This document shows, in pieces, positions 1 to 8,764 of a stretch of 51,090 nucleotides of DNA (its first letter is position 1; each line of letters opens with the position of its first letter). The notes under the pieces were generated by a model that ran no database searches, had not been told where the DNA came from, and worked only from the letters and a program-made list of their open reading frames with translations. Made by a program: the position numbers and the translations under genes. The DNA is from a virus. The stretch lies in IMG/VR virus record IMGVR_UViG_3300021079_000012, positions 1-51,090 of that record; one strand, written 5' to 3'.

Positions 1-2
1 GT

Positions 3-167
3 TTTGAGGCGTCTCTATATAAACATTGGACAGAAGAATTTAACTCAAGACGAGTGTTTTTAAGTTTTGGTTTTATAGTTCCATATAGTGTGGTTGGAAG
101 AACGGAAAACGACCCAAGAGTTAGATTAAGTCAACGGATATCAAAATATTTTCAAAAACTTAGTTGA
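3..167 (+). CDS. C-terminal end of an unidentified protein (partial)
   Basis: An open frame runs from the left edge to a TGA at 165-167, giving 54 residues of a C-terminus. It is basic and aromatic (it includes SFGFIVPYSVVGR and ends ISKYFQKLS). The residue composition and the gap that follows look like a genuine gene end rather than a random frame. I do not recognise the family, and the start lies outside the window. The next gene, DNA polymerase, follows on the same strand after 87 nt. Confidence 0.55.
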   Translation, partial: FEASLYKHWTEEFNSRRVFLSFGFIVPYSVVGRTENDPRVRLSQRISKYFQKLS

Positions 168-187
168 TATAAAACAAAACAAAAACT

Positions 188-195
188 ATATTTAT
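188..195 (+). promoter_or_regulatory. Late-type motif ATATTTAT upstream of DNA polymerase
   Basis: ATATTTAT lies 59 nt before the GTG start of the polymerase gene, farther than at most virion genes. It could be a weak promoter with a long leader, or chance in AT-rich DNA. Confidence 0.25.
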
Positions 196-254
196 TTACA
201 AAGGTAAATGCCGACCTAATTCGGTAGCTAATAAACCAACTAAAATAATTTATA

Positions 255-3047
255 GTGATTAGTCAAGAAGAAATTAAATCGTTCCTAGAAGGGAACGACC
301 CTGAAGAGCACATCGTTGCCATTGAGTTTGATTACCTAACGGACTCAATTTATAAAATCAAAGAAATTCCTGGGAAAGGAAAAGAAATACGTAAAGATAC
401 TTTTACCCCATTTGCGTGGGTTGGTGATTTACGTGGTTTAAATTTTTATCAATCATCAAAAGGTCTTCAGAAAGAGGCCATGTCCAAACATGGAATTATG
501 ATTGAGAAATTAGAGACCAAAGGTAATGACAGATTAGAACAAGGATTAAAATATATTGTCAAATGTTTAAAAGGTTATCGACAATTAATCCAATTTTTTA
601 GAGAGGGTGGGGTAGACCCATGGGGAGAAAACACCAAAGACAAGATTATGATTCTACCTCCTGTAGAACAATATCTAATTTCAAGAGAGAAACGTTTATT
701 TAAAGGATATGAAGAATACAATGACATCACTCGATTTGTATTCGACTTAGAGACGACCGCGTTAGAACCAAAAGACGGTCGTATATTCATGATAGGAATT
801 AAAACTAATAAAGGTTATCAGAAAGTTATTGAGTGTTCGGATGAGGATGAGGAACGCAGAGGTTTGGTTGAATTCTTTAGAATTATTGATGAATTAAAAC
901 CAAGTATTATTGGTGGGTACAATTCGGCAAACTTCGATTGGTTTTGGATATTGGAGAGGTGTAAGGCACTTCATTTAGACATTAAAAAAATCTGTCATAC
1001 CTTAAATCCAAAACAAAATTTAAGACAGAGCGAAAATATGTTAAAACTTGCCAATGAGGTTGAGAGATACAATCAAGTTGGTATTTGGGGTTATAATGTA
1101 ATTGATATTATTCACTCTGTAAGACGAGCTCAAGCAATTAATTCGGGTATTAAGTCTGCGGGTTTGAAGTACATTACTCAGTACATTAAAGCCGAGGCCC
1201 CTGACCGTGTATATATATCCCATGAAGAGATTGGGTCAATGTATAAGGATAAAAATGAATATTGGTTAAATGTTAAAAACGGTAAATACAAAAGAGCGGA
1301 TAAACCCGAATTCAATGATTTAGATACTCGATTTCCTGGAACTTATATTAAAGTTACGGGAGATAATATTGTAGAGAGATATCTTGACGATGACTTAGAG
1401 GAAACATTATTGGTCGATGACGAGTTTAATCAAGGAACTTTTCTATTGGCTTCATTAGTACCAACAACTTACGAAAGAGTTTCAACAATGGGAACTGCGA
1501 CATTATGGCGGATGATTATGTTAGCATGGTCATATAAACATAAATTGGCAATTCCAAAAAAAGAACAAAAAACCGATTTTGTAGGAGGATTATCAAGACT
1601 ACTTAAAGTTGGATATTCAAGAAACGTATTAAAACTCGATTACTCATCACTATATCCAGCAATTCAATTAACCCACGATGTGTTCCCTAAGTGTGATGTA
1701 ATGGGGGCGATGAAAGGATTATTGGCGTACTTCCGTAATTCTCGTATTACGTATAAAAATTTAGCGTCGGAATACAAAGACATCGATTCTAAAAAATCAT
1801 TAACATACGACCGTAAACAACTCCCAATTAAGATTTTCATCAACTCATTATTTGGTGGTTTAAGTGCTCCTCACGTTTATGCTTGGGGAGAAATGAACAT
1901 TGGAGAACAGATTACCTGCACTGGTAGACAATATCTTCGACAAATGGTTAAATTTTTTATGAAAAGAGGTTACACCCCTTTAGTTCTTGATACAGATGGT
2001 GTCAATTTTAGTTTACCCGAAGGAGGTGTTGACGACAGAGTTTATATCGGTAAAGGGATAAATTGGTTGGTTAAAGAGGGTAAGGAATACAGAGGTTACT
2101 ATGCCGACACCGCAGAATATAATGATTTATTTATGAAAAATAGTATGGGGTTAGATTGCGATGGAGTTTGGGAATCTTGTATTAATTTAAGTAGAAAGAA
2201 TTACGCAACAATGGAATCCAATGGTAAAATTAAATTAACAGGAAATTCCATTAAATCTAAAAAACTTCCATTATATATTGAGGTGTTTTTAGATAAAGGA
2301 ATTAAGTTATTATTAGAGGGTAAGGGCCAAGAATTTATTGAATGGTATTATGAATACGTACAAAAAATTTATGAAAAAGATATTCCGTTAAAACAGATTG
2401 CTCAAAGAGCTAAAGTTAAACTATCCTTAGATGATTATAAAAAAAGATGTACTCAAACAACTAAAGCAGGGTCATTAATGTCACGTATGTGTCATTTAGA
2501 ATTGGCGATAATTCATAAATTAAATGTTAAGTTAGGGGACGTTATTATGTATGTTAATAATGGAACTAAAGCATCGCAAGGAGATGTTCAAAAGGTAAAT
2601 AAACTTAAAAAGGGATGGAGTACTGAACAACTTCAATATCACTTTGATATGTATGGGGGTTACCCTAAGGAATCCGATACCTCAATGATTCAAATTAATA
2701 GTTATATGTTAAACACAAATGATATTGAAAATAATCCTGATATGAGAGGAGAATATAATGTACCAAGAGCGATTGTGACATTTAATAAACGAATTGAGCC
2801 TCTTTTAATTGTATTTAAAGAAGAGATTAGAAACAATCTAATTGTTAATAATCCTGAAGACAGGTCTTTTTTTACTAAAGAACAATGTGAAATGATTAAT
2901 GGAATACCGTTTAAAGAAAGTGACCAAGACACTGTCAAAGATTTATTAACTATCACTGATTTAGAGTTAAAGTTTTGGGATAGGGTTGGTATTAGTCCAA
3001 ACTATATTTATGAATTGGCGGAAACTGGGTGGGAAGAGTTTGTTTAA
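255..3047 (+). CDS. 43: Family B replicative DNA polymerase (T4 gp43-like)
   Basis: This is the replicative polymerase with 3'-5' proofreading, 930 residues (T4 gp43 is about 900). The exonuclease domain shows Exo I FDLETT (D164, E166) and Exo II YNSANFD near residue 225. The polymerase domain shows motif A LDYSSLYP near 460, motif B with NSLFGG near 530, and motif C DTDG near 580, so both active sites look intact. The start is GTG at 255: an in-frame TAA lies at 246-248, only two codons separate it from the GTG, and no ATG is near. Its stop overlaps the stop of a convergent gene by a few bases (TTAA). It lies beside neck genes instead of within the replication block at 32-39 kb. Confidence 0.97.
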   Translation: MISQEEIKSFLEGNDPEEHIVAIEFDYLTDSIYKIKEIPGKGKEIRKDTFTPFAWVGDLRGLNFYQSSKGLQKEAMSKHGIMIEKLETKGNDRLEQGLKYIVKCLKGYRQLIQFFREGGVDPWGENTKDKIMILPPVEQYLISREKRLFKGYEEYNDITRFVFDLETTALEPKDGRIFMIGIKTNKGYQKVIECSDEDEERRGLVEFFRIIDELKPSIIGGYNSANFDWFWILERCKALHLDIKKICHTLNPKQNLRQSENMLKLANEVERYNQVGIWGYNVIDIIHSVRRAQAINSGIKSAGLKYITQYIKAEAPDRVYISHEEIGSMYKDKNEYWLNVKNGKYKRADKPEFNDLDTRFPGTYIKVTGDNIVERYLDDDLEETLLVDDEFNQGTFLLASLVPTTYERVSTMGTATLWRMIMLAWSYKHKLAIPKKEQKTDFVGGLSRLLKVGYSRNVLKLDYSSLYPAIQLTHDVFPKCDVMGAMKGLLAYFRNSRITYKNLASEYKDIDSKKSLTYDRKQLPIKIFINSLFGGLSAPHVYAWGEMNIGEQITCTGRQYLRQMVKFFMKRGYTPLVLDTDGVNFSLPEGGVDDRVYIGKGINWLVKEGKEYRGYYADTAEYNDLFMKNSMGLDCDGVWESCINLSRKNYATMESNGKIKLTGNSIKSKKLPLYIEVFLDKGIKLLLEGKGQEFIEWYYEYVQKIYEKDIPLKQIAQRAKVKLSLDDYKKRCTQTTKAGSLMSRMCHLELAIIHKLNVKLGDVIMYVNNGTKASQGDVQKVNKLKKGWSTEQLQYHFDMYGGYPKESDTSMIQINSYMLNTNDIENNPDMRGEYNVPRAIVTFNKRIEPLLIVFKEEIRNNLIVNNPEDRSFFTKEQCEMINGIPFKESDQDTVKDLLTITDLELKFWDRVGISPNYIYELAETGWEEFV

Positions 3048-3397
3048 TCAATCTTTATCCCATCTGAGGATAATATTAACCATACGTCTTCTACAAATTG
3101 GAATTGTACACAGGAACCTTTTTCTAATAGGAGTTCTTCCCACTCCTCATCAATTAAACCAACATCAGGCTTAATTATTGTTTTAATTAAAGACTTAACG
3201 GTGGTGTAGGTATATTCTTTTGAGTTTAAAATGATTTCAGAATTTTCAGAATCTCTTACAACAATTAATAACTCTTTATTTAACTTGTGAGTTTTTTCGT
3301 GGAGTATTTCCGTACCATCTACAATAATTGTTGACGGTGACATTCTTGTCTGATATCTGACAACATTTTTTCTTGGGGTAAAATTAATAGTTCTCAT
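3044..3397 (-). CDS. Unidentified 117-aa protein translationally coupled to gp13-like gene
   Basis: A 117-residue protein of mixed beta-type composition, with no cysteine pattern, signal peptide or membrane segment. Its ATG overlaps the stop of the upstream gp13-like gene by one base (TAATG on the minus strand), so the two are probably translationally coupled. Position suggests a connector or neck accessory protein, as T4 gp13 and gp14 act together, but I see no clear gp14 resemblance. It is the last gene of the minus-strand island and converges on DNA polymerase, with no visible terminator between them. The function is unknown. Confidence 0.75.
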   Translation of the reverse strand: MRTINFTPRKNVVRYQTRMSPSTIIVDGTEILHEKTHKLNKELLIVVRDSENSEIILNSKEYTYTTVKSLIKTIIKPDVGLIDEEWEELLLEKGSCVQFQFVEDVWLILSSDGIKID

Positions 3398-4524
3398 TAG
3401 ATTACATATATTTGTCTTGGCATTGCCGTAAATTTTTTCTGTTTGTTTAGGTTTTCCGCAAGTAACGCCTCTCGTTCCATAACTTTTTCTGGTTTCAATC
3501 TTGTTAACCTACCTTCGGCACCAATAAGTTCCTCGATTAATTTTGATTTTTCGTCTTTGGCCTCAGTCGCCAATGACGCATAATCCATAGTTAATTCACT
3601 ATCAGGTGTTTTAATGTTTCCACTGAATTTACCTCTAACTCTTGATAACGTCTCTTTAGCGTATGCAAAGAACCATCTACGAATCCATATTTGTGACGGG
3701 TTATTTAAATCAACCCAATCAATTTTATCGAAAGGAACGTCTGATGGTAATTTAATGATATCAGGATTATCTTTTAGACATTTATCTCTATCGGAACCCT
3801 CAACATCATAATAGTGATACCAAACCCTACCTTTTGTCATAGTACCGTTACCAAAATCAAATTTACCACCAGGTGTATTCATTAAATGAATTGCTTTTTT
3901 ACCATCAGGTAACGCGGTAATTTTATATGTTAAATCTCCTGCAATAATTCTTCTTTGTATGTTAATTTCTTGCATTCTAAGTAACATGTCAAACGCGGGC
4001 ATCATAAAGTATCCTCCAGCCATACCACCTCCTTGGGCAAGACCACCTCCACCACCTAATCCGCCGCCAGCACCTAATGCTCCGAAAGACCATGGGTCAA
4101 ACATCATATTGTTTAATTCTGCCGGAGAAAACCATAAAAGTTCGTTGATTTCTCTTCCTGCAGGAATTTCATACATTTGTTGGTTTCTAACTAACTGTAT
4201 ATAATCTTTCTTTAAAACAGAATCACCGCCAGCCTGTAAACCAACAATTTTAGAATACGCGTAAGTATACCTTTCTTCGTAAGTTAAACTTTTTGTGATA
4301 AACGCTTTTGATAATGATTGAGTATCTAAATTAAGATTGTATAATGAGGTCCATTGTGATTCGATTAACCAATCTTGGACATACTGAGAATAATCCTCAA
4401 TTGACAATTCAAGTAAAGAATCTAACATCTCATCCTCGAGCTCAACACTTCTAAGTGGTGCTCCTAACAAGTGCTTTAGTCTTTTATATAATTGACTTCT
4501 TTCTGGTTCTGCGATAACTGCCAT
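3397..4524 (-). CDS. 13: Neck / head-completion protein (T4 gp13-like)
   Basis: A 375-residue protein whose N-terminus (KRLKHLLGAPLRSVELEDE followed by a helix ending YSQYVQDW) matches the opening of T4 gp13, where a short basic helix leads into LGAP, VEL and an LxLYxxY helix. In T4, gp13 forms the neck with gp14 and lets the filled head join the tail. Residues about 148-172 are an unusual glycine-rich run (GLGGGGGLAQGGG) absent from T4 gp13, probably a flexible loop. It lies on the minus strand, although its functional partners gp15, gp18 and gp19 are on plus. A late-type ATATTTAT motif lies 15 nt before its ATG and overlaps the end of the SOD-fusion gene. Confidence 0.75.
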   Translation of the reverse strand: MAVIAEPERSQLYKRLKHLLGAPLRSVELEDEMLDSLLELSIEDYSQYVQDWLIESQWTSLYNLNLDTQSLSKAFITKSLTYEERYTYAYSKIVGLQAGGDSVLKKDYIQLVRNQQMYEIPAGREINELLWFSPAELNNMMFDPWSFGALGAGGGLGGGGGLAQGGGMAGGYFMMPAFDMLLRMQEINIQRRIIAGDLTYKITALPDGKKAIHLMNTPGGKFDFGNGTMTKGRVWYHYYDVEGSDRDKCLKDNPDIIKLPSDVPFDKIDWVDLNNPSQIWIRRWFFAYAKETLSRVRGKFSGNIKTPDSELTMDYASLATEAKDEKSKLIEELIGAEGRLTRLKPEKVMEREALLAENLNKQKKFTAMPRQIYVI

Positions 4525-4539
4525 GATTTGTGTTTATAT

Positions 4540-4547
4540 ATAAATAT
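4540..4547 (-). promoter_or_regulatory. Late-type promoter motif for gp13-like gene
   Basis: Read on the minus strand the sequence is GATATTTATATATAAACAC, placing ATATTTAT 15 nt before the ATG. Spacing and orientation match the motif before plus-strand virion genes, although the gene is on the opposite strand. Confidence 0.5.
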
Positions 4548-6085
4548 CAATTTAATGTATAAATTAACGACTCTTCAGGGAAAACATAAACTCCACGAGT
4601 TATCTTCACTTTTTTATTATTGAAAATTAAAACTTCTTTATTTTTTTTGGTGAAAGCCATCCAATCGGTAGAGTATTTTTTAACTTGTCCAGAGTCTAAA
4701 ACAATAATTTTACCGTCTTCTTGTTTGATTCTACTGAACGGTTTTATTTGAACTGTATTTGTTTTACCGTCAACAGTTACTTTACAATCGATTCCTCCAA
4801 TCATGTCCTCTTTGTTCCCTAACTCTCCAATTTGTTCTACATTGTCGTCTCCAAATTGTTTCTTTAACAAAACAACCGAATAATCTTCGGTTTTACTTCC
4901 TATGTCGTGAGTAATTCCTAACGTCGCCATTAAATTTTGAAATGTCCCTGAGTGAGGAGTAAAAATTCTTGACTTATATTCGTCCAACATTTTAACAAAT
5001 TTTTTGGTTTCACTAATTTGTTCAAAAGGTTTTAACCCAATAATTTTAATTTCGGGATTACCTTCATGAACCATAACTTTGTTAATATCCGTTAACAAAA
5101 TACAAAAACAAGTATAGTTGGTATTGAGTTTATTAATCACCGACCTGCCCTCTGTTTCTAAATCATAGATGCCCGACATTTGGTCGTCACCATATTCGTT
5201 TTGACCATAATAGTTATCAGGATAAATTTCTTGTAGTATCTTTTCAATACCGTGTCTAAAAGTATTTTTAACTTTCGGATTAATGTTAAAAACAAATCTT
5301 ATCGCCTCATTCATATCTCTACCACATTTTTCTGATTTACCCTCAGATAAAACTTCTCGTAATAAAACGGTTTCATCCATTTTTTTCTTTAATCTCATCC
5401 CCAATAATTGATTCACAAACTTCCAATTAACACACTTCCAAAAATTCTGAATATATTCATCTTTCTTATTTCTGTATTTTAAATAATAGGCGTGTTCCCA
5501 TAAGTCTAATCCTAAAACAGGGTAACCCCCATTCTCAACAACATTCATTAATGGGTTATCCTGATTTGGTGTTGAGACAATCTTTAGGGTATTACGATTA
5601 GTTAAAACTAACCAAACCCATCCTGAACCAAATCGGTCTTTACAAACCTCCTCAAATTTAATTTTAAATTTTTGAAATGTTCCGAAGTCTTTCTTTATCT
5701 TATCTAAGATATCACCATTTGGTGTTTGTGTCTTTGGGGACAACATTTTCCAAAATAATGCGTGGTTAAACGCCCCACCTGCATTATTTCTAATTGTTTT
5801 ATCGTACTTACCAATTGATTTGATAATGTCTTCTAACTCTAAATCACCATAGTCTTTTTTTGATAATGCGGAATTTAATTTGTCAACGTAACCTTTATAA
5901 TGTTTGTTATAATGGTACTCCATTGTTTCCGCGTCAATAAACTGTTTAAGGGATGAATAGGCGTAAGGTAATTTTTCAATTCCTATTTTTTTCATTTCAG
6001 TCAAAAAAAGTTTTTGGTTGTCTTTTTTTTCCTCTACGATTAACTGTTCTGTAATTATGTTAATCTTTTCTTGTATTTTTTTCAT
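4547..6085 (-). CDS. Fe/Mn superoxide dismutase fused to a C-terminal PD-(D/E)XK-like domain
   Basis: A 512-residue fusion. Residues about 39-228 are a complete iron/manganese superoxide dismutase: metal ligands H58 (EYHYNKHYKGYV), H108 (FNHALFW), D194 and H198 (DLWEHAYY) are all present, with active-site Tyr66. GG before NH and Gln175 in NQDNP point to the Mn or cambialistic type. Predicted reaction: dismutation of superoxide to peroxide and oxygen. Residues 1-38 are extra, with ITE and LTE sites like those cut by T4 prohead protease. The remaining ~280 residues are not SOD; near 440-470 GGIDCKV followed by NTVQIKP resembles the D...(E/Q)xK core of PD-(D/E)XK nucleases, with a possible helix glutamate upstream. 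The gene sits between an SNF2 helicase and the gp13-like neck gene. The SOD assignment is firm; the nuclease reading is inference. Confidence 0.92.
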   Translation of the reverse strand: MKKIQEKINIITEQLIVEEKKDNQKLFLTEMKKIGIEKLPYAYSSLKQFIDAETMEYHYNKHYKGYVDKLNSALSKKDYGDLELEDIIKSIGKYDKTIRNNAGGAFNHALFWKMLSPKTQTPNGDILDKIKKDFGTFQKFKIKFEEVCKDRFGSGWVWLVLTNRNTLKIVSTPNQDNPLMNVVENGGYPVLGLDLWEHAYYLKYRNKKDEYIQNFWKCVNWKFVNQLLGMRLKKKMDETVLLREVLSEGKSEKCGRDMNEAIRFVFNINPKVKNTFRHGIEKILQEIYPDNYYGQNEYGDDQMSGIYDLETEGRSVINKLNTNYTCFCILLTDINKVMVHEGNPEIKIIGLKPFEQISETKKFVKMLDEYKSRIFTPHSGTFQNLMATLGITHDIGSKTEDYSVVLLKKQFGDDNVEQIGELGNKEDMIGGIDCKVTVDGKTNTVQIKPFSRIKQEDGKIIVLDSGQVKKYSTDWMAFTKKNKEVLIFNNKKVKITRGVYVFPEESLIYTLN

Positions 6086-6102
6086 ATTATATAAATATGA
6101 AA
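6080..6102 (-). promoter_or_regulatory. Hairpin enclosing the SOD-fusion start codon
   Basis: A perfect 8-bp stem (TTTCATAT / ATATGAAA) with a 7-nt loop lies right after the SNF2 stop. The SOD ATG is in the 3' arm. Transcripts entering from SNF2 would fold over the start; transcripts starting near it would not. No U-run follows on the minus strand, so it is probably not a terminator. Confidence 0.5.
6091..6098 (-). promoter_or_regulatory. Late-type promoter motif for SOD-fusion gene
   Basis: On the minus strand ATATTTAT ends only 5 nt before the ATG and overlaps the hairpin loop. If it is a -10 element, the transcript would begin at or very near the start codon (leaderless or nearly so). Confidence 0.45.
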
Positions 6103-7878
6103 CTAACTCACATTATTAATCTTGTTCATTAACAACTCAACAAAATCACCCTTGTCTTCGATGTTATCACCCATTACGGTATCGATAATATTTTTCTTTT
6201 TAGATAACATATCGTAGATAACACCTTCAATTGTATTCTCAAAAATTGGGTAATAAACTGAGACACTATTTTTTTGTCCGTAACGATATGCCCTATCTTG
6301 AGCTTGGTCGTGGTCCGATGGAACAAACGACAAATCGTTCATAATAACCGCTTCACCTGCAGTTAATGTAATACCAACACCTGCGGCTTTTAAGTTCCCG
6401 ACAAAGACTTTTATTTTGTCGTTCTCTTGAAATTGGTCAACGGCATATTGTCTTTGTGGTTTAGTACAAGACCCGTCTAAATAAACGGATTGTTTCCCAA
6501 AGTGACTATGTATTTTTTGTAATGTATCTGTAAAATTTGTGAAAATTATGACTTTCTTATCTTGGTCAATAATGTTTTGAGCTAGCTCAATTGTATCATT
6601 TATTTTTTCTTCGGCAATAACTTGTCTAACTTTCATTAGTTTAGAAAATTGCACGGTTAATGATGAGGACTCTTCTTTTTTATTTTTATACCAATCATAA
6701 TACTCCCCCATCAGGCCTTCATATAATTTTGATTTTAATCTCAAGTAAATTGGTGAAATGATTTTATCAGGTAAATCTAACACCTCTGTTTTTAATCTTC
6801 GTAAAACTTGTCTGGAAGTCCTATCTCTCAACTCTTCCAAATTAGATGCCCCACTAACATTCCAAATCTTACGGTTACCCGCCTTGAATTGATATCCTTG
6901 ACAATAACGGATTGCGTATGCCATCCAATTCTGAGCAACGGGACTTTCTATTAGGTACAATAAATTATAGTAATTCATTGGTCGTGAAGTCATTGGTGTC
7001 CCTGTTAGTAACCAAAGTTTATCCACACTTTTTACAAAACTATTAACTAATTTAGTTCTTTGAGCTTGACCGTTCTGAATATAGTGTGCCTCATCAATTA
7101 CAATTAATTCAAAGTTACTTTTGGTAATTAGAGAATTTTCTTTATCCTTTAAATCGTAAAAATTCTTTAAGATGTCGTAATTAACGATTACAAAATCGTG
7201 TTCTGTTGAGAAGTGTTTCCCTTCCGCAATATAAACACTTCTATCCGTATAATTCTCAATTTCTCGTTGCCAATTAATCTTTAATGATGCCGGGCAAATA
7301 ATTAATATTTTCTTAGCCTTTGTTTCTAACGCGGCAATAATTGTTGAGGTGGTCTTACCCAACCCCATATCATCTGCCAAAATAAAACGTTTTGACCCCG
7401 CTAATTTTTCTATCGCATCTTTCTGATGATTAAGTGGTGGTCGGTGATTATACTTTGAGTAATCGATTTCTACCTTTTCTGTTTTATGAGTTTTAAGTAA
7501 CGCTCCTTTAGGTAACCAAAAGTCATGAATAGTTTCCCCTGAAAGAACTTTTCCCCAAACATGATAAGACTTTTCTTTTTCCGCTAAAAGTTTTTCTACC
7601 CAAACTTCTTTAGGGATTTCGGTGTATAATTTTTCATCGGCGATTTTTTTTGCAAAATAGGGGTCCAAGTCAACCCATTTTTTTGCTACCTTAGGTGAGG
7701 TTTCATGAAAATTTATAATGTATTCAGATTGTGCTCTTGTGGGGTAAAACTTTTTGTTAGTTTCCTTTTGAAATTTTAATTTCAGAATATAATTATTGGC
7801 ACCAGAATACGTGTCAAGTATTGACAACGCCTTTTGTTCAATCAAGTTGATTGTACTCCCTGTGTTTATATTATCCAA
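6103..7878 (-). CDS. SNF2-family DNA helicase/translocase (SMARCAL1-like)
   Basis: A 591-residue SNF2 superfamily-2 ATPase. Motif I LADDMGLGKTTS lies near 167, motif II DEAH near 260, the GTPM segment (motif III) near 290, and the C-terminal lobe has motifs V and VI near 500-535 (AGVGITLTAG; QAQDRAYRYGQ). The compact two-lobe form with a short N-terminal domain resembles phage and SMARCAL1/HARP-type fork-remodelling proteins. A role in fork repair or recombination, analogous to T4 UvsW, is inferred. The start is TTG at 7878: an in-frame stop lies two codons upstream and no early ATG exists. No late-type motif precedes it in gene orientation. It heads the minus-strand island and is divergent from the gp14-like gene. 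Confidence 0.93.
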   Translation of the reverse strand: MDNINTGSTINLIEQKALSILDTYSGANNYILKLKFQKETNKKFYPTRAQSEYIINFHETSPKVAKKWVDLDPYFAKKIADEKLYTEIPKEVWVEKLLAEKEKSYHVWGKVLSGETIHDFWLPKGALLKTHKTEKVEIDYSKYNHRPPLNHQKDAIEKLAGSKRFILADDMGLGKTTSTIIAALETKAKKILIICPASLKINWQREIENYTDRSVYIAEGKHFSTEHDFVIVNYDILKNFYDLKDKENSLITKSNFELIVIDEAHYIQNGQAQRTKLVNSFVKSVDKLWLLTGTPMTSRPMNYYNLLYLIESPVAQNWMAYAIRYCQGYQFKAGNRKIWNVSGASNLEELRDRTSRQVLRRLKTEVLDLPDKIISPIYLRLKSKLYEGLMGEYYDWYKNKKEESSSLTVQFSKLMKVRQVIAEEKINDTIELAQNIIDQDKKVIIFTNFTDTLQKIHSHFGKQSVYLDGSCTKPQRQYAVDQFQENDKIKVFVGNLKAAGVGITLTAGEAVIMNDLSFVPSDHDQAQDRAYRYGQKNSVSVYYPIFENTIEGVIYDMLSKKKNIIDTVMGDNIEDKGDFVELLMNKINNVS

Positions 7879-7914
7879 AGATTAATGTTTTACCTAACAA
7901 TAATGAATCTTTTA

Positions 7915-7922
7915 ATATTTAT
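7915..7922 (+). promoter_or_regulatory. Late-type promoter motif for the gp14-like gene
   Basis: ATATTTAT lies 18 nt before the ATG at 7941, within the 62-nt divergent region shared with the SNF2 gene. Confidence 0.5.
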
Positions 7923-7940
7923 CAATAAAAGAAAATTTAT

Positions 7941-8456
7941 ATGAGTGATTTAAGAGTACCCATAACAAGAATTGGGAAATTTTTTGGGTCCGAAGATTAT
8001 GATTTGGAAATCCGATTTGGAGAAGAATGGTTGTATGGAGATATGAACTTCACCTTAGTATTATATAGAATTGATAGACAAAAAACAAAGACGGACAACG
8101 TTTACGGAGAGACTGTAAGTGATGGTATTAAATTTTTACCACCAATTGAATTTAAAGGTCATGTTCAGATTATGGCTCCTGAGAATAAAAACTTAGGTAA
8201 TTCTAAAATTGAACAGTTTGAACCAGGTAATTTAAAAGTTTCTGTTTATCAAAAACAATTAGATGAGTTAGGTGTTGATATTAGTTTCGGCGATTATATC
8301 GGATACTATGAGACTGAGGATAGAGTTAGATATTATACCGTTAATAATGATGGAAGGGTAATATCCGATAATAAACATACGTATGCGGGATACAAACCGT
8401 TCTATAGAACAATTATGGCATCTGCAGTTGTGAATAATGAATTTAGAGGTTTATGA
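7941..8456 (+). CDS. Probable neck protein (T4 gp14-like candidate)
   Basis: A 171-residue beta-rich protein. Its C-terminal half has a GDYIGYYETEDRVRYYTVNN stretch followed by YKPFYRTIMAS, which recalls the T4 gp14 segment where a GDLIYFP strand and an EINWVEPYDPFYQLG strand form a barrel. It is shorter than T4 gp14 (256 residues). It is the first plus-strand gene after the minus-strand gp13 gene and heads an operon ending in the gp15-like protein, which fits a head-tail joining role. Its stop overlaps the next start (ATGA). The identification rests on a short remembered similarity and position, so it is tentative. Confidence 0.5.
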   Translation: MSDLRVPITRIGKFFGSEDYDLEIRFGEEWLYGDMNFTLVLYRIDRQKTKTDNVYGETVSDGIKFLPPIEFKGHVQIMAPENKNLGNSKIEQFEPGNLKVSVYQKQLDELGVDISFGDYIGYYETEDRVRYYTVNNDGRVISDNKHTYAGYKPFYRTIMASAVVNNEFRGL

Positions 8457-8764
8457 TAAAAATACTAATAACAGAAACTCAATTAGAAGTATTAAGAAGA
8501 GTATACGAAATAGACGACCTTGTTGATTACGTTATTCATCATCTTAATAAAAACATTAAAAATAGTGGGCCAGGTAACAAACCCGATAATTTTGGGATAT
8601 ACGAAAATTGGGTGACACTAAGACTTAGTGAAAGATTTAGAAGTAGATATCCTGATATTAATTTTACAAGACTTGATTTTTTAAAAATAATATCGGCGGT
8701 TTATAATGATAAAATAAAAAAAGGATTTAAACAATCTAAAAAGAATGAAAATTATTATAACTGA
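8453..8764 (+). CDS. Small protein with ITE-type N-terminal peptide
   Basis: A 103-residue protein beginning MIKILITETQLEVLRR, basic at the C-terminus (FKQSKKNENYYN). I do not recognise the family. The opening is close to that of the next gene (MKIIITERQKKMILE), though the remainders differ, which suggests a shared N-terminal tag. ITE and QLE fit the (I/L)xE specificity of T4 prohead protease, so it may be a capsid-targeting peptide. It overlaps the previous gene by 4 nt and the next by 20 nt, so the three are probably translationally coupled. Confidence 0.75.
   Translation: MIKILITETQLEVLRRVYEIDDLVDYVIHHLNKNIKNSGPGNKPDNFGIYENWVTLRLSERFRSRYPDINFTRLDFLKIISAVYNDKIKKGFKQSKKNENYYN

Noticed and set aside
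200-254. Possible tRNA or small RNA before DNA polymerase
   Set aside because: Only a 4-bp CCGA/TCGG pairing is visible; no acceptor stem, anticodon arm or T-arm pattern.
575-790. Open frame antisense to DNA polymerase
   Set aside because: It lies wholly inside a strongly supported gene and shows no recognisable domain, leader or promoter motif.
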